A model generated the notes under the pieces. That model searched no databases, was not told where the DNA came from, and was given only the letters and a program-made list of their open reading frames with translations. From Hyphomicrobiales bacterium (lineage in GTDB: Bacteria > Pseudomonadota > Alphaproteobacteria > Rhizobiales > Aestuariivirgaceae), in contig JADJVV010000001.1 of the NCBI GenBank assembly GCA_016710435.1, positions 2,564,501 through 2,628,500 of the forward strand: a DNA stretch of 64,000 nucleotides, given 5' to 3'. Both the position numbers and the translations under genes were made by a program. Of the stretch, positions 51,879-58,842 are shown one piece after another (position 1 is the first letter of the stretch; the number at the start of each line of letters is the position of its first letter).

Positions 51879-52721
51879 ATGGCATTGACAAAAAGGCTGC
51901 TTCTTGCCGCAGTGGCCGCTCTGGCGCTGACGGCCCCCGCAATGGCTGCCAACATGATCGGCAACTGCGAAGTGACGGGCGAAAAGGGTTCGATTCCCCT
52001 TGCCAACCCCGCGAAGGCCGGCCAGTTCACGGTCCTCACCTCGCTTCCCGCACCGATCTGGTGGAATGGCGATGCAGTTGAAAACACCAAGGATGGCATG
52101 GAATATTGCATGGCCGCCGAGATCGCCTGGCGTGCAGGCTACGACAAGATGGAAGTGGTCAACACCTCGTGGGAAGCCTTCATCGGCAACCAGGCCCAGG
52201 GTTACGACGTGGGCTTTGCCCAAACGTCCATCACGGAAGAGCGCAAGAAGGTCTTCGATTTCACCACGCCATACTTCAACTCCGACATGGGCGTGATCGC
52301 CAAGGCTGATGCGCCGGTGGACGAAAAGTCCATCAAGACCGTGAAGGTCGGCATCCAGCAGGGCACCACGGGCGCGAAGTTCGCCCAGGAAACGCTCGGC
52401 ATCAAGGACCCGCAGATTTTCGCGGACCAGCCGGAAATGTTTGCCGCCCTGCGCGCCGGACAGGTTGATGCGGCGATCACCGACACGTCGATCACCCTCG
52501 CCGAGGAAAAGGCGACCGAAGGCAAATCCAAGGTCATGGGCCAGTACAAGACCGGTGAGGTCTATGGTGGCATCATGCAGAAGGGCAATCCCAACAACGA
52601 AACCGTCAGCAAAATCATCCAGTCGATGATCGATGACGGCACGCTGGCCAAGCTGGGTGCGAAGTACCTGGCCGCCGGCTGGGGCAAGGATCCGGCCACG
52701 ATCCCGTACTTCAACCCCTGA
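51879..52721 (+). CDS. Amino acid ABC transporter substrate-binding protein (family 3)
   Basis: A 280-residue periplasmic binding protein with signal MALTKRLLLAAVAALALTAPAMA. Motifs: GMEYCMAAEIAWRAGY, NQAQGYDVGFAQTSITEERKKVFDFTTPYF, which is the family 3 hinge and ligand pocket, and VGIQQGTTGAKFAQ. Several cysteines are present (GNCEV, YCMAA), possibly a disulfide. Ligand is probably a polar or charged amino acid. First gene of the operon with a single permease and ATPase; an intergenic hairpin after it may raise its level over the membrane parts. Confidence 0.9.
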   Translation: MALTKRLLLAAVAALALTAPAMAANMIGNCEVTGEKGSIPLANPAKAGQFTVLTSLPAPIWWNGDAVENTKDGMEYCMAAEIAWRAGYDKMEVVNTSWEAFIGNQAQGYDVGFAQTSITEERKKVFDFTTPYFNSDMGVIAKADAPVDEKSIKTVKVGIQQGTTGAKFAQETLGIKDPQIFADQPEMFAALRAGQVDAAITDTSITLAEEKATEGKSKVMGQYKTGEVYGGIMQKGNPNNETVSKIIQSMIDDGTLAKLGAKYLAAGWGKDPATIPYFNP

Positions 52722-52728
52722 GTGACAG

Positions 52729-52761
52729 GGCAGGGGCCGCGATCGCGCGCGGTCCCCTGCC
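52729..52761 (+). terminator. Strong hairpin after the binding-protein gene
   Basis: GGCAGGGGCCGCG pairs with CGCGGTCCCCTGCC (13 pairs with one bulged base) around a loop of about 6 nt. No U-run follows, so it is more likely an mRNA-stabilising or attenuating element than a full terminator, a usual arrangement behind binding-protein genes. Confidence 0.55.
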
Positions 52762-52833
52762 TGCATCTGTCCGCATGAAACTGTCTATAAGTTCAGTGTA
52801 CGGACAAAACCGTGCACCGGAGTGGCACCTCGA

Positions 52834-53985
52834 ATGAAATCCGCTGAAACTCACCTTCCCAAGCCCGCAACTGGCCTCGCCATTGCGGCAATGCTCTTCG
52901 CTGCCCTCTGCGTGATGGCTGCAATCATGACGGTCCGGCTTGTCCGCGCTTCCGTTGCCGATCTCGGCGCCGCGCGCCCGACGCACGAATACTTCTTCTG
53001 GGGAGCCGTGGCCATGACGGCGCTGCTCTTCTGGCCCGCCCTCAACGGTGTCCGCCTGGCGCTGAAGGCGGCCATGGCGAAGAAATCAAGCGACATCGTC
53101 GCCATGCGGATCGACACCGCCGCGGCGCGCGAGTCCCTTTCACTGACCTTCGGCTGGGGCGCCTTTGCCCTGCTGGTCATGGGCTTCATCGCCTTCATCT
53201 TCATGAACGACAGCGCCGTGGGCCGCACCTTCTTCCTGCTGCCGCTCATCCACGACAAGTTCCTGCAAGTGTTGCAGCGCTTCGTCTTCGTCAACATCTT
53301 CGTCTTCGTGGTGGCGGAAATCCTGGTGCTGGTTTGGGGCCTTGTCGTGGCGCTGGCCCGCATGATGCCAGGCCCGGCGGGACGCCCCATCCGCGCCCTT
53401 GCCACGCTCTACTGCGACATTTTCCGCGGACTTCCCGCAATCGTCACGCTTTATCTTATCGGCTTCGGCATCCCCACCAGCGGCCTGCCCGAGATCATCA
53501 TCCCTTGGGTCTACGGCCTCTTCGCCGATACGAGCGGCATGAGTGTCCAACAGCTTCGTGATCTCTCGCGCATCGACGTCGTGTGGTGGTGCATCCTCGC
53601 GCTGACCCTGACCTACGGCGCCTATGTGGCGGAAGTCTATCGTGCCGGCATCGAGAGCATCCACTGGAGCCAGGTCTCCGCCGCCCGTTCCCTCGGCCTC
53701 AGCTATCTTCAGACCATGCGTTACGTGGTGGTGCCGCAGGCGGTGCGCCGCGTGGTGGCGCCGCTGCTGAACGACTTCATCGGCCTGCAGAAGGATACGG
53801 CCCTCGTTCAGATTTTGGGGCTCGTCGATGCCTTCAACAATTCGCGCGGCATTGCCGCCAATGCCTTCAACCTCTCGGCAGTGACCATCGTGGCCATACT
53901 CTTCGTCCTCGTGACAATCCCGCAAGCGCGCGTCGTCGATCATCTGGTCGAACGCGACAACCAGCGCATGAAGGCGGGAGGTTGA
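52834..53985 (+). CDS. Amino acid ABC transporter permease with extra N-terminal helices
   Basis: A 383-residue HisM/GltK-type permease. The C-terminal part has the family EAA loop SAARSLGLSYLQTMRYVVVPQAVRRVVAPLLNDFIGLQKDTAL. The first 130 residues hold about three additional helices (AAMLFAALCVMAAIMTVRL; FFWGAVAMTALLFWPA; FALLVMGFIAFIFM), as in AapM-type permeases. Only one permease gene is present, so a homodimer is likely. The ATG at 52834 was chosen over a GTG at 52822. One base separates its stop from the ATPase start. Confidence 0.9.
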   Translation: MKSAETHLPKPATGLAIAAMLFAALCVMAAIMTVRLVRASVADLGAARPTHEYFFWGAVAMTALLFWPALNGVRLALKAAMAKKSSDIVAMRIDTAAARESLSLTFGWGAFALLVMGFIAFIFMNDSAVGRTFFLLPLIHDKFLQVLQRFVFVNIFVFVVAEILVLVWGLVVALARMMPGPAGRPIRALATLYCDIFRGLPAIVTLYLIGFGIPTSGLPEIIIPWVYGLFADTSGMSVQQLRDLSRIDVVWWCILALTLTYGAYVAEVYRAGIESIHWSQVSAARSLGLSYLQTMRYVVVPQAVRRVVAPLLNDFIGLQKDTALVQILGLVDAFNNSRGIAANAFNLSAVTIVAILFVLVTIPQARVVDHLVERDNQRMKAGG

Positions 53986-53986
53986 G

Positions 53987-54730
53987 ATGGCGTTCCTCGA
54001 AATGAAGAACGTCGAGAAGAATTTCGGCCCCGTTCAGGTGCTGCGCGGTATCAACCTCGATGTGCAATATCACCAGGTGGTCTGCCTGATCGGACCTTCC
54101 GGTTGCGGCAAGTCCACGCTGCTCCGCTGCATCAATCAGCTGGAGCCGATCCAGGGCGGAGAAATACGCCTGGAGGGCGACCGCGTGTCTGGTCCCGGCG
54201 TTGACGTCAATCTGTTGCGCCAGAAGGTTGGCATCGTCTTCCAGAGCTTCAATCTGTTCCCGCACATGTCTGTGCTGGAGAACGTGACCCTCGCACCCAC
54301 CAAGGTGCTGAGGCAGGACCGTGCCGAGGCCGAAGAAAAGGCCATGGCACTGCTCACCCGCATCGGCATGGATCACAAGGCGCGGGAATATCCGGACCGG
54401 CTCTCGGGCGGCCAGCAGCAGCGCGTCGCCATCGTGCGCGCGCTGGCCATGGAGCCGCGGCTGATGCTGCTCGACGAGATCACGTCCGCACTCGACCCTG
54501 AGCTCGTGTCCGAGGTGCTCAATATCGTGCGCGATCTCGCCAACCAGGGCATGACCATGCTGCTGGCGACCCACGAGATGGGCTTTGCCCGGGAAGTCGC
54601 CTCCAAGGTCTGCTTCCTGCATCAGGGCGTGGTGCACGAGGAAGGCCCGCCCGAGCAGATTTTCGGCAATCCGCAGGAAGAGCGCACCCGCGCCTTCCTC
54701 AAGCGCATCATCGACGCGGGGCGGCTTTAG
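53987..54730 (+). CDS. Amino acid ABC transporter ATP-binding protein
   Basis: A 247-residue GlnQ/AapP-type ATPase: Walker A GPSGCGKST, Q-loop VFQSFNLFPHMSVLENV, signature LSGGQQQR, Walker B LMLLDEITSALDPELV and switch histidine in LLATHEMGFARE. It energises uptake by the preceding binding protein and permease. The ASV at its end is normal. It ends the operon. Confidence 0.94.
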   Translation: MAFLEMKNVEKNFGPVQVLRGINLDVQYHQVVCLIGPSGCGKSTLLRCINQLEPIQGGEIRLEGDRVSGPGVDVNLLRQKVGIVFQSFNLFPHMSVLENVTLAPTKVLRQDRAEAEEKAMALLTRIGMDHKAREYPDRLSGGQQQRVAIVRALAMEPRLMLLDEITSALDPELVSEVLNIVRDLANQGMTMLLATHEMGFAREVASKVCFLHQGVVHEEGPPEQIFGNPQEERTRAFLKRIIDAGRL

Positions 54731-54834
54731 GTGGAACTTTTGCCGCGCTGAATCGTTCATCTCCGGTTCAGGCTTGTGGCGGGCGTACCCACAATCCCTT
54801 CTTAAATCTGCCCAATCTCGCCGTCATAGGTGCG

Positions 54835-54846
54835 CCCAACGTTGGG
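54835..54846. promoter_or_regulatory. Perfect 12-bp palindrome upstream of the OmpA-family gene
   Basis: CCCAACGTTGGG is a perfect palindrome about 40 bp before the start at 54887. It could be a dimeric regulator site or a hairpin in the leader. Confidence 0.3.
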
Positions 54847-54886
54847 GGTGCCATGAGGGCATCGTCACACTGAGCCGGAGGATGGC

Positions 54887-56827
54887 ATGTTGATCAGAAT
54901 GGGGGCGGCAAGCCTCTTGGCCTTGAGCCTTTATGCAGGTGCAGCCTATGCACAAGAGGGCGAACCCGCCCCAGGCGAAACGGCGGCACCCGTGGAGCAA
55001 CCGGCCACCGAGGCCCCGGCGGCGGAATCGCCTGCCGTTGTTGCCATTCCGGCCGAAGTGCAGGCGCTTCTGGACGACACACGTCCGGTGGCGGAGATGG
55101 AAATCAACGAGTTGCGCAACCGCGCCCGCGCGGCCCGCAATTTCAGCAAGCAGCAGGGCCTACCGGATGACGTGCGTGGCCGCCTGCAGCAGATCGCCCA
55201 GGAAGCTCGCGCTGAACTGGATACCCGTGCCGCTGCCCAGCAGCAGCAGGAGACGCCACCTGCCGCCTCGACCGAACAGCCGCCGGCACCGGCGGATGCA
55301 CCCCCCGCTGCGGCTGATCAGGCCCCCGTCGAACAGGCGCCTGTTGTGACCGAGCAACCGACCGACCAGCCCGCCGTTGGCGAGCAGGCACCGGCCGGTG
55401 AAACCCAGCCGGTGGTGAAAAAGAAGCGCAAGAAGACCACCGACCAGGCCCCGGTTCAACAGCCTGAAGAGCAGGCAACCCCGGAACAGGCCACCGTGGA
55501 CCAGCCGGTCCAGCAGCCCGTCGAGCAGGCCGCTCCCGTTGAGCAGCCGCCCGCAGCAGGTCAGGAACAGGCCGCCCCCATTGAGCAGCCGCCGGCCGCG
55601 GGCCAGGAACAGGCCGCACCCGTGCAGGCCCCTGCCGTGGACAAGAAGGAAGTGCAGGAACTGGATGCCAATGCCGGCAATCCCGAAGCCGAGAAGAAAG
55701 CCCGCGCCTATCTCGAAGACACGACGCCCGCCGACAGCCTCTCCGATGAAGACCTCAAGGCCCGCCTTGACGGCATGCGCGACCTGATGGCCGACAATGA
55801 TTTGTCGCAGAAGAGCGAGCGTGCGCTGCGCAAGAAGTTGCAGGCCGAACGCGACATCCTGCGCGCCCGCATCGCCGCCAAGGAAGCGGCTACCGAGCAG
55901 GAAAGGCTGAAGAAGGAGGCTGAAAAGGCCGCCGCTGACCAGAAGAAGGCCGACGAACAGGCTGCCGCGCAGGGCACAGCGCCCAAGAGGGACAAGCGTC
56001 CGCGCATCGTCATTGTGCCGCAGATCACCATCAACACGCCGGTGCAGGACGTGCTGCGTGATCGCCGCCGTTCGGAAGATCTGGCTGACAGCGAACTGCG
56101 CCGCCGTGTGCGGGTGTTCCGCGATGCCCAGGCCCGCGACGACTGGCAGGATTTCGACGAGCAGGATCGGATGTTCTGGCGGGAATCCATGCGCCGCGAC
56201 CGTGAAGTGCTGCGCCGCCGCATGGCCGACGAACGCCGCGTCCGTGAAGAAGAACTCGCCATGGGCGGCGATGACGAGGAACTGGATGTGGAGGACACCT
56301 ACGATCCGGGCCGCCGGCCGCCGCGCAACGTGTTTGAAGCGGAAGCCGACGACCAGGAGCTTGAGGACGTGCTCGTGGCTCCGCCCAAAAAGAAGGTGCG
56401 CCAGCGCTACACCGTGGAAGACATCGCCGACCGCGAGGACCTGCGCGATGCCATGCCGCGGATCGAGATCGACACCATCCGCTTCGGCTTCAACGAAGCC
56501 TTCGTCCGCGAGGAGGAAGTGGGTAACCTCGACCGCATCGCAGCCATCATCGAGCGCGTGCTGCGCAAGAACCCCCGCGAGGTGTTCCTGATCGAGGGCC
56601 ACACCGATGCCGTTGGTTCGGACGCTTATAACCTCAAGCTTTCGCGCGCCCGCGCCGAAGCCGTAAAGAAGGCGCTTTCGACCTACTACGTGATTTCGCC
56701 CCGAAATCTCCAGACGGTCGGCCTTGGTGAACGCTACCTGAAGATCCCGACGGCTGAGGCCGAGCAGGAAAACCGCCGCGTTTCCATCAGCCGTGCCACC
56801 CCCCTGGTGGGCGAATTGACGGACTGA
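54887..56827 (+). CDS. OmpA-family protein with long Pro/Gln/Glu linker
   Basis: A 646-residue exported protein: signal peptide (about 1-22, ending AYAQE), a short helical region, a Gln/Pro/Glu/Ala-rich stretch (about 100-250) with two identical-length repeats APVEQPPAAGQEQ/APIEQPPAAGQEQ, a highly charged Arg/Asp/Glu region with many RRR segments, and a C-terminal OmpA-like peptidoglycan-binding domain (about 540-640) with FNEAFVREEEV, IEGHTDAVGSDAYNLKLSRARAEAVKKAL and VGLGERYLKIPT. It probably spans or attaches to the cell wall; exact role is unknown. Strong GGAGG ribosome-binding site before the ATG. Confidence 0.9.
   Translation: MLIRMGAASLLALSLYAGAAYAQEGEPAPGETAAPVEQPATEAPAAESPAVVAIPAEVQALLDDTRPVAEMEINELRNRARAARNFSKQQGLPDDVRGRLQQIAQEARAELDTRAAAQQQQETPPAASTEQPPAPADAPPAAADQAPVEQAPVVTEQPTDQPAVGEQAPAGETQPVVKKKRKKTTDQAPVQQPEEQATPEQATVDQPVQQPVEQAAPVEQPPAAGQEQAAPIEQPPAAGQEQAAPVQAPAVDKKEVQELDANAGNPEAEKKARAYLEDTTPADSLSDEDLKARLDGMRDLMADNDLSQKSERALRKKLQAERDILRARIAAKEAATEQERLKKEAEKAAADQKKADEQAAAQGTAPKRDKRPRIVIVPQITINTPVQDVLRDRRRSEDLADSELRRRVRVFRDAQARDDWQDFDEQDRMFWRESMRRDREVLRRRMADERRVREEELAMGGDDEELDVEDTYDPGRRPPRNVFEAEADDQELEDVLVAPPKKKVRQRYTVEDIADREDLRDAMPRIEIDTIRFGFNEAFVREEEVGNLDRIAAIIERVLRKNPREVFLIEGHTDAVGSDAYNLKLSRARAEAVKKALSTYYVISPRNLQTVGLGERYLKIPTAEAEQENRRVSISRATPLVGELTD
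55529..55612 (+). repeat. Two tandem 42-bp units coding AAPxEQPPAAGQEQ
   Basis: Copies at 55529-55570 and 55571-55612 encode the same 14 residues with one Val/Ile difference; third-position changes show they are not brand new. Part of the proline-rich linker. Confidence 0.85.
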
Positions 56828-56844
56828 GGTTCACGACCGGAAAA

Positions 56845-56862
56845 TGCCCGCACTTGCGGGCA
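56845..56862. other. Hairpin between the OmpA-family gene and ndk
   Basis: TGCCCGC (56845-56851), a 4-nt loop and GCGGGCA (56856-56862) form a perfect 7-bp stem 17 bp after the OmpA-family stop. A U-run follows only on the minus strand, so for plus-strand RNA it is at best a weak terminator. Confidence 0.4.
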
Positions 56863-56913
56863 GGGCGGGGCGCTGCTAGACGGCGCCCCGATCCATTTCA
56901 ACTGAGGACCATC

Positions 56914-57336
56914 ATGGCTATCGAACGGACGTTTTCCATCATCAAGCCCGACGCCACCCGCCGCAACCTGACGGGCGCCATCAACGCCGTCATCGAAAAG
57001 GCCGGTCTGCGCGTCGTGGCGCAGAAGCGCGTGCAGTGGGGCAACGCCCAGGCGGAAGCCTTCTACGGCGTGCACAAGGAACGCCCCTTCTTCAAGGACC
57101 TCGTGTCGTTCATGACCTCGGGCCCGATCGTGGTGCAGGTTCTGGAAGGTGAAAACGCCGTCGCCAGGTATCGCGAAGTGATGGGCGCCACCAACCCGGC
57201 CAATGCCGCCGCCGGCACCATCCGCAAGGAATTCGCCGAATCCATCGAAGCCAATTCGGTTCACGGCTCGGACAGCGTCGACAACGCCAAGATTGAAATC
57301 GGCCAAAACTTCGCCGGTTTCGAAATCGTCGGCTGA
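56914..57336 (+). CDS. ndk: Nucleoside diphosphate kinase
   Basis: A 140-residue Ndk that equalises NTP and dNTP pools. ERTFSIIKPDATRRNLTG at the N-terminus, GPIVVQVLEGENAVARYREVMGATNP and the active-site NSVHGSDS with His117 are canonical. The ATG at 56914 follows a GAGGA ribosome-binding site. Its TGA overlaps the next start by one base (TGATG). Confidence 0.97.
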   Translation: MAIERTFSIIKPDATRRNLTGAINAVIEKAGLRVVAQKRVQWGNAQAEAFYGVHKERPFFKDLVSFMTSGPIVVQVLEGENAVARYREVMGATNPANAAAGTIRKEFAESIEANSVHGSDSVDNAKIEIGQNFAGFEIVG

Positions 57337-57872
57337 TGAGCCGCGCCGCACGCATCACACTCGCGGTGGGGGCCTACGTGGCCTTCATCGTGGTGGTGAA
57401 CTGGCTGTTCATTCCCGAGAACCTGATCGAGGGCGTGACGCAGTGGTCCACCAACAGCTGGATGGGCACGCTCTATCTGGCCAACGTGATCGTGGGCTTC
57501 GTCTTCGTGCTGCGCGACTACGCGCAGCGCGAAATCGGCCACAAGGTCTTGCTGGCAACAGCACTTGCTGGCCTGCCCGTGTGGTGGTTTGCAGGCCCCG
57601 GCCTCGCCATCGCCAGCCTCACGGCCTTCGCGCTCTCGGAGATGACCGACTGGGGCGTCTACTCCTTCACCAAACGCCCACTGCAGGACCGCATCCTGCT
57701 GTCGAGCATCCTCTCCGTGCCGGTCGACACACTGGCCTTCCAGCACCTCGCCGGATACCTCACGCCTGCGGCCTTCGTGACCGAAGTGGCCAGCAAAGCT
57801 GTGGGCGTCGCCATCGTCTGGTACCTCCTGCGCCTTCGCGTGGGAAACACCGAACGTTCCGTGGCGGCGTGA
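57336..57872 (+). CDS. VUT family transporter (queuosine-precursor type)
   Basis: A 178-residue membrane protein with five or six helices. The segments ANVIVGFVFVLRDYAQREIGHKVLL and ALSEMTDWGVYSFTKRPLQDRILLSS are typical of VUT/YhhQ-like proteins, some of which take up 7-cyano-7-deazaguanine for queuosine synthesis. The assignment to queuosine is an inference. Coupled to ndk by a TGATG junction. Confidence 0.85.
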   Translation: MSRAARITLAVGAYVAFIVVVNWLFIPENLIEGVTQWSTNSWMGTLYLANVIVGFVFVLRDYAQREIGHKVLLATALAGLPVWWFAGPGLAIASLTAFALSEMTDWGVYSFTKRPLQDRILLSSILSVPVDTLAFQHLAGYLTPAAFVTEVASKAVGVAIVWYLLRLRVGNTERSVAA

Positions 57873-57926
57873 ACAGGTTCGGCACGGCCCCCGTGAGGAG
57901 GGCCGTGGCGAACGCGCGCGCCCGCG

Positions 57927-58832
57927 TCATCCGATAACAGCCTGACCTTCGGCAGTCCTTGCAGCGACGCCCTTGGCGCGTTCCCGGAGTGAGATGTAGA
58001 ACGCGCAGCTGATCAGGATGGCAACTCCCACGAATGTCCACACGTCCGGGAAATCGTTGAAGAAATACCAGCCCACGATTACCGCCATGATCATCTCGGT
58101 GTAGTTGAACGGCGAGAGCAGCGACGCCTCGGCGAAATCATAGGCCCGGGTGATCAAGGCGTGGCCGGTGATGGCCGCCGCCGCAAGCACGAGCATCAGC
58201 ATCCACACATGGGCGTTCGAGGGCTCCCACTGCCACAGCATCATGAGGCTTAGCGGAATGGCGCCGATCACGCTCGTCTGGAAAGTGGTGACAATGGCAG
58301 GCGCCCGCCCGGCCAGGAAGCGCGTCATGAGATAGTAGCAGGCTGAACACAGGCCGGAGAGCAGGGCAAACACCACGCCCCAGTTGAAGGCCTGCAGCCC
58401 GGGGCGGATGATGATCATCACGCCCAGGAAACCAACCATCACCATGCTCCAGCGCCGCACACCCACCTTCTCTTTCAGCACCAGTGGAGAAAGCGCGGTA
58501 ATCAGCAACGGCTGCACGAAATAAATCGCCACCGTATCGGCAATGGGCAGGAACTTCAGAGCCGTGAAGAAGAAGGCCGTGCCCAAGATGAGGAAGAGGG
58601 CGCGCAGGCTGTTGAACAACGGGTTCACGGGCTTCAACGCATCAGTGCCCGCGGCACGCAAAACCAGCGGCAGCGTGAACAGTGAGCCGAAGAAGAACCG
58701 CGCCCACACCATCTGTGCCACCGGAATGCCGAGCTGGCCAAGGTATTTCGCGCAGACGTCAATGAACGGCAGCACGGCCATGGCCGTCAGGATCAGCGCA
58801 ATGGCCTTGAGCGTATTGTGTTGCGGTTTCAA
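57927..58832 (-). CDS. DMT-family (EamA) transporter
   Basis: A 301-residue protein with ten helices in two EamA repeats: MVWARFFFGSLFTLPL, SLRALFLILGTAFFFTALKFLPIADTVAIYF, then MTRFLAGRAPAIVTTFQTSVIGAIPLS and ASLLSPFNYTEMIMAVIVGW. It is probably an exporter of a small metabolite. The start is TTG at 58832, 10 bp after the flavoprotein stop and with AAAGG before it. Co-transcribed with the dehydrogenase, so it may handle a related methylated amine or its product. Confidence 0.87.
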   Translation of the reverse strand: MKPQHNTLKAIALILTAMAVLPFIDVCAKYLGQLGIPVAQMVWARFFFGSLFTLPLVLRAAGTDALKPVNPLFNSLRALFLILGTAFFFTALKFLPIADTVAIYFVQPLLITALSPLVLKEKVGVRRWSMVMVGFLGVMIIIRPGLQAFNWGVVFALLSGLCSACYYLMTRFLAGRAPAIVTTFQTSVIGAIPLSLMMLWQWEPSNAHVWMLMLVLAAAAITGHALITRAYDFAEASLLSPFNYTEMIMAVIVGWYFFNDFPDVWTFVGVAILISCAFYISLRERAKGVAARTAEGQAVIG

Positions 58833-58842
58833 ACCATGCCTT

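Noticed and set aside
56845..56862. Hairpin considered as a terminator of the OmpA-family gene
   Set aside because: No U-run follows on the plus strand, so I list it only as a hairpin.
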